Of a stretch of DNA of 47,078 bases, positions 35,692-46,830 are shown one piece after another. Location of the stretch: assembly GCF_900116405.1 (NCBI RefSeq), contig NZ_FPAQ01000029.1, forward strand, positions 1 through 47,078. Reading direction: 5' to 3'. The position numbers and the translations under genes were made by a program. Numbering within the stretch: position 1 is the first letter of the stretch; every line of letters begins with the position of its first letter. The notes beneath the pieces are model-generated. The model was not told the origin of the DNA and did no database searches. It was given only the letters and a program-made list of their open reading frames with translations. Origin of the DNA: Halomonas saccharevitans (GTDB lineage: Bacteria > Pseudomonadota > Gammaproteobacteria > Pseudomonadales > Halomonadaceae).

Positions 35692-36810
35692 TTATCCCCT
35701 GCGTTTCTCGAAATCGGCCATGAAGGCAATCAGCGCGTCGACGGCGGCCTCGGGCACGGCGTTGTAGAGGCTCGCCCGCATGCCGCCGACGCTGCGGTGG
35801 CCCTTGAGGTTCAGGAGCCCGGCCGCCTCGGCCTCGGCCAGGAAGGCCGCATCGAGGCTCGCGTCGGCCAGCACGAAGGGCACGTTCATGCGCGAGCGAT
35901 TGCGAAGCGTAATCGGGTTGGCATAAAGAGCGCTTGAATCGATCGCCGCGTAGAGCTTGTCGGCCTTGCGCGCGTTGAGGGCGTCCATGGCGGCCAACCC
36001 GCCGATGTCACGCTTCAGCCACTCGAAGACCAGCCCGGCAAGGTACCAGCTGTAGGTGGCCGGGGTGTTGACCATGGAGCCGGCATCAACCAGCGCCCGG
36101 TAGCCCAGGAGAGAAGGCATGTCATCGCGGGCGCGATCCAGCAGATCATCACGCACGATGACCACCACCAGGCCCGCCGGCCCGATGTTCTTCTGGGCGC
36201 CGGCGTAGATCACGCCGAACCGCGAGACATCGAGGGGCCCCGAGAGGATGCTCGAGGACATGTCGCAGACCAGCGGCACCTCAGTGCCATCGGGGCGGCG
36301 CAGCCCCCCCTCTTTACTGCCGGGAATATAGTCGAACTCGAGACCGCCGATGGTCTCGTTGGCGGTGTAGTGCAGGTAGGCGGCGTCCTCCGAGAGGACG
36401 ATCTCCTCCTCGCGCGGCACCGCACTGTGGCCGTTGCTCTCGCTGCTGGCGGCGACGTGCACGTCGCCGACCAGATGGCGAGCCTCGGCGATGGCCTTCT
36501 TGCCCCAGATTCCGGTATGCAGGAAGTTGGGGCGGCCGCCGTGGCCCAGCAGGTTGTAGGGCACCGCGGAGAACTGCAGGCTGGCGCCCCCCTGGGTGAA
36601 CAGCACTCGGTAGTTGTCCGGAATGGCCAGCAGCTCGCGCAGGTCGGCCTCGGCCTGCTCGGCGATGGCCACGTACTCCGGCGAACGGTGGCTCATCTCC
36701 ATCACCGAGAGGCCACGCCCCCGGTAGTCCAGCATCTCGTCGCGGGCACGCTCCAGCACGGCGGCCGGCAGGGCCGCCGGACCGGCGCAGAAGTTGTAGT
36801 GACGTGTCAT
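35692..36810 (-). CDS. serC: Phosphoserine aminotransferase
   Basis: A 372-residue PLP enzyme making phosphoserine (and 4-phosphohydroxythreonine for vitamin B6). The N-terminus YNFCAGPAALPAAVLE and SVMEMSHRSPEY are hallmarks. The PLP lysine lies in VIYAGAQKNIGPAGLVVVIV. The C-terminus has GGMRASLYNAVPEAAVDAL. It lies between gyrA (15 bp upstream) and pheA, in the standard order. Confidence 0.97.
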   Translation of the reverse strand: MTRHYNFCAGPAALPAAVLERARDEMLDYRGRGLSVMEMSHRSPEYVAIAEQAEADLRELLAIPDNYRVLFTQGGASLQFSAVPYNLLGHGGRPNFLHTGIWGKKAIAEARHLVGDVHVAASSESNGHSAVPREEEIVLSEDAAYLHYTANETIGGLEFDYIPGSKEGGLRRPDGTEVPLVCDMSSSILSGPLDVSRFGVIYAGAQKNIGPAGLVVVIVRDDLLDRARDDMPSLLGYRALVDAGSMVNTPATYSWYLAGLVFEWLKRDIGGLAAMDALNARKADKLYAAIDSSALYANPITLRNRSRMNVPFVLADASLDAAFLAEAEAAGLLNLKGHRSVGGMRASLYNAVPEAAVDALIAFMADFEKRRG

Positions 36811-36825
36811 CAGCGTTGGGTGTCC

Positions 36826-39549
<2,724 letters not shown>

Positions 39550-39655
39550 GGGTCGTCGAATCCTTTGCACTGCAACAGGTTGGCGCGTCACGTGGCCGTG
39601 ACATGGCGCGCAATAACAGCCTTACATCATACCATCCCGGATACTGATAAGGGAG

Positions 39656-40075
39656 CTAGGCGAGCACCAGCTGCGCCATGGCCTCACGGATCTCGCCATC
39701 GATCGTTACCGCCCTGCCGGTCGCCACGTCGAGCAGCACGAAGGTGATGTCGGCACTGGCCACCACCTTGCCATCCCCGACACGACTAATTTCCTGATGG
39801 ATGCGGGCACGACGCGAGCCGATCTCGGAGAGCCGGGTCAGCACCTCCAGGTCATCGCCGGCCACGGCGGCTCGCCGATAGTCGATGTTGAGATTGACCG
39901 CGACGAAGGCCAGATCGCCGCGCGACAGGAAGGCCCCCAGGCCAGGCCGCTCATCGAAGTAGGCCCAGCGTCCCTCCTCCAGGAACTCCAGGTAGCGCGC
40001 GTTGTTGACGTGACCGTAGCCATCGAGGTGGTAACCCCTGACGCGCAGGGTAGTACGGGAGAGGCGAGAATCCAT
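39656..40075 (-). CDS. Hotdog-fold acyl-CoA thioesterase (YbgC/FcbC type)
   Basis: A 139-residue single-hotdog protein of the 4-hydroxybenzoyl-CoA thioesterase family. RVRGYHLDGYGHVNNARYLEFLEEGRWAYFDE has the D-x-(Y/M)-GHVNNxxY signature, whose Asp is catalytic. It hydrolyses acyl-CoAs in the cytoplasm; the chain length cannot be read from sequence. It stands alone, upstream of gyrA on the same strand and divergent from rdgC. A palindrome of the PsrA (fatty-acid-responsive repressor) type overlaps its proposed -35 box, suggesting induction by long-chain acyl-CoA. Confidence 0.85.
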   Translation of the reverse strand: MDSRLSRTTLRVRGYHLDGYGHVNNARYLEFLEEGRWAYFDERPGLGAFLSRGDLAFVAVNLNIDYRRAAVAGDDLEVLTRLSEIGSRRARIHQEISRVGDGKVVASADITFVLLDVATGRAVTIDGEIREAMAQLVLA

Positions 40076-40121
40076 GCTGACGGCTCCTGGGCTTGAACGA
40101 TGAACAACGAAAAGAACATCG

Positions 40122-40151
40122 ATTCTAGCCAGCCGGGGCGCCGGCGTTCAA
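40122..40151 (-). promoter_or_regulatory. Candidate thioesterase promoter
   Basis: On the minus strand TTGAAC (40151-40146), an 18-bp spacer and TAGAAT (40127-40122) resemble a sigma-70 promoter 47 bp before the thioesterase start codon. The -35 box is one arm of the palindrome next to it. Confidence 0.5.
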
Positions 40152-40165
40152 ACCACCGTTTGAAC
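40146..40165. promoter_or_regulatory. PsrA-like palindromic operator
   Basis: GTTCAAAC - CACC - GTTTGAAC is a perfect inverted repeat containing CAAAC-N4-GTTTG. It fits the published PsrA consensus (C/G)AAAC-N2-4-GTTT(G/C). It lies between the divergent thioesterase and rdgC genes and overlaps the thioesterase -35. Confidence 0.72.
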
Positions 40166-40251
40166 ACGACGCCTCGGCGATGGCCTAGGGCGCTGGCACC
40201 CGCGCCGCCCTTTGGCCATAATATGCCCCCTTTTCTCCCGGGAAATGCGCC

Positions 40252-41184
40252 ATGTGGTTCAAGCACTTGCATCTCTACCGCCTGCACGACGCCCCTGAGC
40301 TGGATGCCGCCAGCCTGGAAACCGCCCTCGACGAGCAGGCCTTTCGTCCGCTGGGCGGCAGCGAGGCACGCCGCCTGGGCTGGTGCGCGCCGGCCGGACG
40401 CGCCGGGACGCAGCTGCTCCACGAGCTGCAGGGGCAGCGACTGCTGACCGCGCTGCGCCAGGAGCGCATCCTGCCCGCCTCGGTGGTTCGCGAGGAGGTC
40501 GAGGAGCGCAGCGAGGCGATCGAGGCCAGCGAGGGTCGCAAGCTGCGACGCCAGGAGAAGCTCACCATCAAGGAGCAGGTCTACGAGGAGCTGCTGCCCC
40601 GCGCCTTCGTGCGCAGCCAGAAGGTCGATCTGTGGTGGGACAGCCGCCGCCAGCTGATCGCCATCAACTCAAGCTCGCGTACCCGCGCCGAGGAGCTCCT
40701 CGACCTGCTGCGTGAGACCCTGGGCAGCCTCAAGGTGACGCCGCTGGCCAGCCAGACGCTGCCGATGCGCGCCATGACCACCTGGCTCGGCGACCCCGGC
40801 TCGCGGCCGGCCGACCTGATGCTCGGCGACCAGGTGGAGCTGAAGGCCAAGGGCGACGACGGCGTGCTGCGCGCTCGGCAGGTCGACCTGGACAGCGACG
40901 AGATCCAGCAACTGCTGGAAAGCGGCCGCCAGGCCAGCAAGCTGGCCCTGTCGATCGAGGGACGGCTAAGCTTCGTGCTGCATGACGACCTCGCGATCAA
41001 GTCGCTGCGATTCGACGACGCCCTCATTGACGAGGCCTCCCAGACCGACGACGGCGACGATGCCCTGGTGCGGCTGGAGACCGACTTCATCCTGATGACA
41101 CAGGCGCTGGCAGAGAACATCGAGCGCCTGATCGAGTGGCTGGGTGGCGAGGCCGGCAGCGCCGGCGACGCCCCGAGCGCCTGA
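40252..41184 (+). CDS. rdgC: Recombination-associated protein RdgC
   Basis: A 310-residue DNA-binding protein (E. coli RdgC 303) that forms a ring around DNA and restrains RecA. The N-terminus MWFKHLHLYRLHD and the conserved motifs KLTIKEQVYEELLPRAFVRSQK and LLDLLRETLGSLKVTPL identify it. The C-terminal half carries the family segment ADLMLGDQVELKAKGDDGVLRARQVDL. It is the first of a co-oriented run rdgC-acyltransferase-CDF. Confidence 0.95.
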   Translation: MWFKHLHLYRLHDAPELDAASLETALDEQAFRPLGGSEARRLGWCAPAGRAGTQLLHELQGQRLLTALRQERILPASVVREEVEERSEAIEASEGRKLRRQEKLTIKEQVYEELLPRAFVRSQKVDLWWDSRRQLIAINSSSRTRAEELLDLLRETLGSLKVTPLASQTLPMRAMTTWLGDPGSRPADLMLGDQVELKAKGDDGVLRARQVDLDSDEIQQLLESGRQASKLALSIEGRLSFVLHDDLAIKSLRFDDALIDEASQTDDGDDALVRLETDFILMTQALAENIERLIEWLGGEAGSAGDAPSA

Positions 41185-41210
41185 TCGCCCACGACCACAG
41201 CCTGGAAGAC

Positions 41211-42377
41211 ATGACCGAGACACAAGACACCACCGCAGCCGATCCCTGGGCCGACATTCGCCCCTACCAGGACGACGAGGTGGCCGAGGTGCTCGAGCGC
41301 CTCGTCCACGACGGCGAATTGCTGGACGCTCTGACCCGCTATCGGCTGCCGCGCCTGGCCCGCGTCATGCCGAGGCTCTCGCGGATCCTGGCCAGCTTCG
41401 CCATCCGCCGCGAGACCCGCGGCGTGGCCAGCGTGTACGACTTCCAGATGCGCATCGCCAGCTACATGCAGCGCATGCTCAGGAACTCAACCGACGACTT
41501 TCGGGTGGAGGGGCTGGAGCAGCTGGATCCGAACTCCGCGTATCTCTTCATCGGCAACCATCGCGACATCTCGATGGACCCGGCCTTCGTGAACTATGCC
41601 CTCTATCTGGCCGGGCGCGACACGGTGCGCATCGCCATCGGCGACAACCTGCTCAAGAAGCCCTACGTCAACGACCTGATGCGCCTCAACAAGAGCTTCA
41701 TCGTGCCGCGTAGCGCCCGGGGCAAGCGCGCCATGCTGGCCGCCTACCAGAAGCTCTCCGCCTATATCCGCCACTCCATCCTCGGAGACAACCACTCGAT
41801 CTGGATGGCCCAGCGCGAGGGGCGCGCCAAGGACGGTATCGACCGCACCGATCCGGCGATCATCAAGATGCTGACCATGGCGCGGCGCGGCGAGGATCGT
41901 CGGGCCGCGATCGGCGAGGCCGTCGCCGAGCTGCGCCTGGTGCCGGTGTCGATCAGCTACGAGTACGATCCCTGCGATCTGCAGAAGGCCCGCGAGCTGC
42001 GGGCCCTCGAGGACAGCGGCAACTACGAGAAGAGCGAGTTCGAGGACATCAGCTCCATCGTCGCCGGCATTACCGGCCACAAGGGACGGGTTCAGCTGAC
42101 CTTCGGCACCCCGCTCTCGGCCGATCTCGCGGGTCCCGAGGAGGTAGCCGCCGAGGTCGACCGCCAGGTGCTCGCCGGCTACCACCTCTTCCCCAGCCAC
42201 TACCTGGCCCTGGAGGCGCTGGGCGAGGCGCCGGAGCTGCTGGAGCTGAGCGAAGTCAGCGATGCCGACCGTGCGCGCTTCCAGGCACGGCTGCAGACGG
42301 TGCCCGAGGAGCTACGTCACTGGTGGCTGACCCAGTACGCCAACCCCGTTCTCAACAAGGCCGGACGCTGCCAGTGA
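41211..42377 (+). CDS. Putative glycerol-phosphate-type acyltransferase
   Basis: A 388-residue protein with a PlsC-like acyltransferase core. The active-site motif is FIGNHRDISMDPAF (His117, Asp123), where His and Asp are five residues apart instead of the usual four. The second substrate motif lies around FIVPRSARGKRAML. IWMAQREGRAKDG resembles the third motif (EGxR). About 95 N-terminal residues precede the core and 130 follow. No membrane segment is obvious. It may acylate lysophospholipid or another acceptor. The start at 41211 is chosen (GGAAG upstream); the longer frame overlaps rdgC. It is 26 bp behind rdgC and 10 bp ahead of the CDF gene. Confidence 0.78.
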   Translation: MTETQDTTAADPWADIRPYQDDEVAEVLERLVHDGELLDALTRYRLPRLARVMPRLSRILASFAIRRETRGVASVYDFQMRIASYMQRMLRNSTDDFRVEGLEQLDPNSAYLFIGNHRDISMDPAFVNYALYLAGRDTVRIAIGDNLLKKPYVNDLMRLNKSFIVPRSARGKRAMLAAYQKLSAYIRHSILGDNHSIWMAQREGRAKDGIDRTDPAIIKMLTMARRGEDRRAAIGEAVAELRLVPVSISYEYDPCDLQKARELRALEDSGNYEKSEFEDISSIVAGITGHKGRVQLTFGTPLSADLAGPEEVAAEVDRQVLAGYHLFPSHYLALEALGEAPELLELSEVSDADRARFQARLQTVPEELRHWWLTQYANPVLNKAGRCQ

Positions 42378-42387
42378 GACGCACGGC

Positions 42388-43596
42388 ATGAGGGACGAGT
42401 CATCGAGCGCACATGAACCGCCCAGGAGCGAACACGGCAGCGCGATGGAACGCGCCGCCCAGACCCGCGAGGCGCATCGGGTCACGCTGATCGGCGCCGT
42501 CATCGACTTCGCCGTCGGCGTCGCCAAGATGATCGCCGGCGTCATGGTGGGCTCGGCGGCGCTGGTGGCCGACGGCATCCACTCCTTCTCCGATATCCTC
42601 ACCGACCTCTTCGTCGTCGCCGCCACGCACTTTGGCCGTCAGGAGCCCGACAGCAACCACCCCTACGGCCACGGCCGCATCGAGACCCTGGCGACCCTGT
42701 GGCTCGGCAGCGTGCTGATCTTCGTCGCCGGCGGCATCGCCTGGGCGAGCATCGGCCGGCTGCTTGAGGGCGAGCCCATCCCCGCCCCGGGGTTCTGGGC
42801 CATCGGTATCGCTGTTATCGCCCTGCTCGCCAAGGAGTGGATCTTTCGCTACACCATGCAGGTGGCCAGGCGCGTCAATTCGCGGCTGCTCGAGGCCAAT
42901 GCCTGGCACTCACGCTCCGACGCGCTCTCCACCGTGGTGGTACTGATCGGCCTGGTGGCGGCCCAGGTCGGCGTGGGCTGGATGGACGCCCTCGCCGCTA
43001 TCGTGGTGGGCGTCATGGTCGGCCAGGTCGGCGGACGGCTGCTGTGGGAATCCGGCCGGGAGCTGATCGACACCGCCCTGCCGGCCGAGGAGCGCGATGC
43101 CATGCAGCGGGCAGCCGAGGAAGTCGCGGGAGTGCGCAGCGTGCATGACCTGCGCGCCCGCAAGCTGGGCAGCGACATCCTGCTCGACCTGCATATCGTG
43201 GTGCCTCCCCGGGTCACGGTGTCCGAGGCGCACGAGATCGGTAACGAGGCCAGCCGCCGACTGCGTGAGACCTTCCCCAACCTCCACGACGTGACCTTCC
43301 ACATCGACCCTGAAGACGACGCGGGAGAAACCGAACACAGCCTGCGCCCGGCCCCGCCGCTGCGTGCCGATGTCGAGGGCGTGCTCGACCAGGCCTGGCA
43401 CGACCTGCCGATCTGGCAGGCGTGCGTGGATCTGGATCTGCACTACCTGGACAACCAGGTCGACGTCTCGCTCTACGTCGACACCCTGCCGCCGGGGCAG
43501 GATCTCGACGCGGCGGCACAGGCGCTGCGCCGGGCCGCCAGCCGGCTCGACTGGGTCGGGCGCCTGCGGGTCTGGCTCGGGCCGGGCAAGGGATAG
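42388..43596 (+). CDS. Cation diffusion facilitator family metal exporter
   Basis: A 402-residue CDF protein that exports divalent metals (Zn, Fe, Mn or Co) in exchange for protons. The core has six membrane segments with metal-site motifs ADGIHSFSDILTD and WHSRSDALST. HPYGHGRIETLATL is the family signature. The cytoplasmic domain follows at about residues 210-310 (VHDLRARKLGSDILLDLHIVV). An extra C-terminal region of about 80 residues (from PPLRADVEGVLDQAW) looks like a second copy of this small alpha/beta domain, making the protein about 100 residues longer than E. coli FieF. An alternative start at 42445 is possible. Metal unknown. Confidence 0.88.
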   Translation: MRDESSSAHEPPRSEHGSAMERAAQTREAHRVTLIGAVIDFAVGVAKMIAGVMVGSAALVADGIHSFSDILTDLFVVAATHFGRQEPDSNHPYGHGRIETLATLWLGSVLIFVAGGIAWASIGRLLEGEPIPAPGFWAIGIAVIALLAKEWIFRYTMQVARRVNSRLLEANAWHSRSDALSTVVVLIGLVAAQVGVGWMDALAAIVVGVMVGQVGGRLLWESGRELIDTALPAEERDAMQRAAEEVAGVRSVHDLRARKLGSDILLDLHIVVPPRVTVSEAHEIGNEASRRLRETFPNLHDVTFHIDPEDDAGETEHSLRPAPPLRADVEGVLDQAWHDLPIWQACVDLDLHYLDNQVDVSLYVDTLPPGQDLDAAAQALRRAASRLDWVGRLRVWLGPGKG

Positions 43597-43695
43597 GCCG
43601 CCAGCCTCGCAAAGGCCGTGCTGAAACGGCCACCCCGCTCGCATTAGGTGCCTGCTCCCCCTAGACTTGAGCAAGTGCTCATTCAGGCCGACTCC

Positions 43696-44412
43696 ATGTC
43701 TCCCCCGTCATACCGGACACTCGACTCGCCCGTGCGTCGCCGTTTCCTGGCGGGCTTGGGAAGCTTGTGGCTGCTCGCCGGCCTGGGTCTTGGCCCATCA
43801 CCGGTGGCGGCCAGCCTCTCGCCGCAGCAGCTTCGCCGCTCCATGCAGGCGGAGTACGGCGCCCAGGGCGTCGCGGTCCTCGAGGAGTGGTTTGCCCTGC
43901 TCGACCGGCTGCGCCCGGCCGACCTGGAGGCTCGCCTACGCGGGGTCAACGACTTCTTCAACCGGCGCATTCGCTGGCTCGAAGATATCGCTATCTGGCG
44001 TCAGGAGGACTACTGGGCCACGCCGCTGGAGACGCTGGGGCGCGGTGAAGGCGACTGCGAGGACTTCACCATCGCCAAGTACGTCACCCTCAAGGAGCTC
44101 GACGTATCGGAGGAGGAGCTGCGCCTGATCTACGTGCGTGCGCGTATCGGCCGCAGCAGCATCACCCAGGCGCACATGGTGCTGGGCTACTACGAGACGC
44201 CCGGGGCGGACCCGCTGGTGCTGGACAACCTGGTGCCCTCGATCACCCGCGGCTCGCGGCGCACTGACCTCGATCCGCTGTTCAGCTTCAACGGCCGCGG
44301 CCTGTGGGCTGCCGGCTCGTCGCAGTCACGCGCCGACCCGGTGGCCCGGCTATCGCGCTGGCGGCGCGTGATCGATCGCATGCGACAGCAGGGATTCATT
44401 CAAGGGGAGTAG
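43696..44412 (+). CDS. lapG: LapG-type periplasmic cysteine protease
   Basis: A 238-residue transglutaminase-like cysteine protease (BTLCP). The signal region is VRRRFLAGLGSLWLLAGLGLG with cleavage near PVAA. The catalytic triad is visible: Cys in EGDCEDFTIAKY, His in QAHMVLGYY, Asp in LVLDNLVPSI. In Pseudomonas LapG cuts the giant surface adhesin LapA and releases biofilm cells; calcium-binding acidic residues (EGDCED) fit. An ATG at 43696 is preferred; a GTG at 43648 would place extra residues before the signal. It is 3 bp ahead of lapD, its inhibitor. No adhesin gene is in the window. Confidence 0.92.
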   Translation: MSPPSYRTLDSPVRRRFLAGLGSLWLLAGLGLGPSPVAASLSPQQLRRSMQAEYGAQGVAVLEEWFALLDRLRPADLEARLRGVNDFFNRRIRWLEDIAIWRQEDYWATPLETLGRGEGDCEDFTIAKYVTLKELDVSEEELRLIYVRARIGRSSITQAHMVLGYYETPGADPLVLDNLVPSITRGSRRTDLDPLFSFNGRGLWAAGSSQSRADPVARLSRWRRVIDRMRQQGFIQGE

Positions 44413-44415
44413 GAC

Positions 44416-46332
44416 ATGTCACTCATCAAGCAGCTCTGGCTGATCGTCGCGGCACTGCTGCTGCTCGCCTTCGGGGGCAGCCTGTTCATCGGGGTCACCG
44501 CCAGCCGGGCCTATATCGAGCAGGAAGTGCTGATCAAGAACGCCGACAACGCCAGCGCCCTGGCGCTGACGATGAGTCAGATGCCCAAGGATCCGGTCAC
44601 CCTGGAGCTGCTGGTCTCGGCCCAGTTCGACACCGGGCACTATCGGCGAGTGGAACTGCGCTCCCCGAAGGGCGAGATCATCGAGCAACGCCTCGGCGGT
44701 GATGCCATCCGGGACGTGCCGGCCTGGTTCGTCGATCTGGTACACATCGAGGTGCCGCCCGGCCGGGCCGTGGTCCAGGATGGCTGGCGACAACTCGGCA
44801 CCCTGGTACTGGAAAGCCAGCACAGCTTCGCCTATCGCTCGCTGTGGAGGAGCACCCTGAGCCTGGTGGGCTGGTTCGGCCTCGCCGCGGTCATCAGCCT
44901 GCTGCTCACCTGGTGGATCGTGCGCCAGATTCGCCGCCCGCTGAGCGCCGTGGTCGAACAGGCCCAGCACATCGGTCAACGCCGCTTCACGACCGTACCC
45001 GCCCCACGGACCCGCGAGCTGCGTGAGGTGGTCGAGGCCATGAATCGGCTCTCCGCCGCAGTGGGCAACATGCTCGGCGAGGAGAGCCAGAAGCTCGATC
45101 GGCTTCGACAGCAGCTACAGCACGACCCGGTGACCGGCGTGCTGAATCGCGAGGCGTTTCTCTCACAGCTGCAGATCCACCTGGACAGCCAGGACGCGCG
45201 AGCGAGCGGTGCCCTCGCCCTGGTGCGCCTGGCCCACCTGGTCGAGATCAACGAGCGGCTGGGCCGCGCCGAGACCGACGCCCTGCTCCACGAAATGGCC
45301 CATGGCCTGGAGCAGTTCGGCCAGGCTCACGGCGGCGGCATCGTGGGCCGGCTCAACGGCAGCGACTTCGTCTTGCTGCTACCCGGCAAGATCGACCTGG
45401 GACAGCTCCGCCACGATCTCGGCAGGCGTCTCGCCGCGATGCGTGAACGCGGCCGCACCCCGGTGGGGCTTCCCGGCGCGCTGATCGACTATGCTCAGGG
45501 CGATCAGCGCAGCATGCTGTTGGCCAGTCTCGACGGCACCCTCTCGGCGGCCGAGACGCGCAGCGATGAGGGACTGATGATCGCCGAGGGCCCGCAGCGG
45601 CGCAGCCTCTTCACCAGCCACGACGAATGGCGCTACGCCCTGCAGGTGGCCATGGCCAAGGGTATCTACCTGGCCCACTATCCGGTACTGGATGCGACGG
45701 GCGAACTGCTGCACATCGAGTGCCCTTCGCGCCTGCGCCTCGCCGGCGAGTGGCAGCCCGCCGGGGTCTTCATACCGTGGATCTCGCGACTGGGGCTCGA
45801 TAGCCAGCTTGATCTCGTGGTGATCGATGAAGCCATTCGAGACATTACTCACCGGGGCAAGCCGCTGGGCATCAACCTGTCGGTGGCATCGATCCAGGAT
45901 GCCCACTTCGTTATCGAGCTGCAGTCCCGACTCAAGGCGCGTCCGGACGTCGCCAAGCTGCTGTGGTTGGAGATTCCCGAAGCCATGGCCATCCACGACC
46001 TGGCGAGCTTTCGCAGCCTGTGCCGCGCCCTGCAGCCGCTGGGCTGTCGGATTGGCCTCGAGCACGTGGGTGCCTCCTTCACCCGGATCGCCGACCTGCA
46101 GGACCTGGGGCTCGCCTACCTCAAGCTCGACCGCACCCTGGTCAGGGGCATCGACCGGGTCGCCGAGCAGCAGACCATCCTGCGCGGCATGGCCACGCTC
46201 TGCCATTCGCTGGGTATCCTGGCCATCGGCGAGGGTGTCGAAAACCGGGAAGAGGCCCGTGTGCTCTTCGAGTTGGGCCTGGATGGGGCCACCGGGCCTG
46301 GCATTCGTCAGCATGAGAAGCCGGCGGACTGA
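44416..46332 (+). CDS. lapD: LapD-type c-di-GMP receptor
   Basis: A 638-residue inner-membrane protein. The first membrane helix is residues 8-27. A periplasmic PAS-like output domain (about 28-145) includes the VPAWFVDLV loop whose Trp docks LapG. The second helix is at about 150-172, then HAMP (RQIRRPLSAVVEQAQHIGQRRF). The GGDEF domain is degenerate (NGSDF, residues 314-318). The EAL domain has ECP at 435-437 in place of EAL. So it should bind rather than make or break c-di-GMP. Bound to c-di-GMP, LapD sequesters LapG and keeps the adhesin on the surface. It overlaps functionally and is co-transcribed with lapG. Confidence 0.94.
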   Translation: MSLIKQLWLIVAALLLLAFGGSLFIGVTASRAYIEQEVLIKNADNASALALTMSQMPKDPVTLELLVSAQFDTGHYRRVELRSPKGEIIEQRLGGDAIRDVPAWFVDLVHIEVPPGRAVVQDGWRQLGTLVLESQHSFAYRSLWRSTLSLVGWFGLAAVISLLLTWWIVRQIRRPLSAVVEQAQHIGQRRFTTVPAPRTRELREVVEAMNRLSAAVGNMLGEESQKLDRLRQQLQHDPVTGVLNREAFLSQLQIHLDSQDARASGALALVRLAHLVEINERLGRAETDALLHEMAHGLEQFGQAHGGGIVGRLNGSDFVLLLPGKIDLGQLRHDLGRRLAAMRERGRTPVGLPGALIDYAQGDQRSMLLASLDGTLSAAETRSDEGLMIAEGPQRRSLFTSHDEWRYALQVAMAKGIYLAHYPVLDATGELLHIECPSRLRLAGEWQPAGVFIPWISRLGLDSQLDLVVIDEAIRDITHRGKPLGINLSVASIQDAHFVIELQSRLKARPDVAKLLWLEIPEAMAIHDLASFRSLCRALQPLGCRIGLEHVGASFTRIADLQDLGLAYLKLDRTLVRGIDRVAEQQTILRGMATLCHSLGILAIGEGVENREEARVLFELGLDGATGPGIRQHEKPAD

Positions 46333-46339
46333 TCACGAC

Positions 46340-46371
46340 AAGGGCCGACGTCCTCGCGGACGCCGGCCCTT
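46340..46371. terminator. Terminator-like hairpin after lapD
   Basis: A 14-bp stem with one mismatch (AAGGGCCGACGTCC / GGACGCCGGCCCTT, loop TCGC) lies between the convergent lapD and small-protein genes. The T-tail is weak on both strands. Confidence 0.6.
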
Positions 46372-46398
46372 GTTCCTGCCGAAGTATCGGCAACGGGT

Positions 46399-46737
46399 CT
46401 ATATCACACCGCCCTCGTCATCGCTGCCGGTCACCAGCTGCAGGCCGTTAAGCCTACGCCGCAGCGTCTGGCGCTCCATCACCTTCTCCTGAGCCGGTTC
46501 CGGCAGGTCGGTGAAGCTGATCACCCCCTTGTCCATCAGCAGTTCGATCACGTCCTCGAGCACCCGCACGAAAGCGAGATCCGAAGCCTGAAAACGCGCC
46601 GCCCCCTTGCCGCTCTCCTCCTCCATCAGGAAGGCCAGCAGTTCCGGTGAGTCCGCCGACAGGTACTCCGGACATTCCGGTGTCTCCTCCCGGCTGACCA
46701 GCTCGATGCGATCATCGCTGTCGCGCTTAATGTACAT
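46399..46737 (-). CDS. Small conserved protein (tryptophan synthase beta-like annotation group)
   Basis: A 112-residue acidic cytoplasmic protein, MYIKRDSDDRIELVSREETPE at the start and a helical C-terminal half (VRVLEDVIELLMDKGVISFTDLPEPAQEKVMERQTLRRRLNGL). Proteins of this pattern occur widely in Pseudomonas and relatives and are often loosely labelled tryptophan synthase subunit beta-like. It shows no tryptophan synthase fold or PLP site, so the label should not be trusted. The start at 46737 has GAGGAG just upstream; an ATG at 46749 is less likely. Function unknown. It is next to the IS5-type insertion, which lies upstream and could alter its promoter. Confidence 0.75.
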   Translation of the reverse strand: MYIKRDSDDRIELVSREETPECPEYLSADSPELLAFLMEEESGKGAARFQASDLAFVRVLEDVIELLMDKGVISFTDLPEPAQEKVMERQTLRRRLNGLQLVTGSDDEGGVI

Positions 46738-46800
46738 GAACTCCTCCAACCACTGATCTCGAAAGCCTAGGCTTTGTCCGAAAACTTGAATTTGCTAATG

Positions 46801-46827
46801 TCACCTATGCCACAGCAGCATAGGTGA
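46801..46827 (+). repeat. Stem-loop covering the transposase ribosome binding site
   Basis: TCACCTATGC / GCATAGGTGA is a perfect 10-bp inverted repeat with a 7-nt loop. Its right arm contains AGGTGA, the likely ribosome binding site of the transposase starting at 46831, so the folded message would hide the site. Confidence 0.7.
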
Positions 46828-46830
46828 CCC

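Noticed and set aside
43668..43681. Palindrome TGAGCA-AG-TGCTCA upstream of lapG
   Set aside because: Only 6-bp arms and no clear promoter around it; could be chance.
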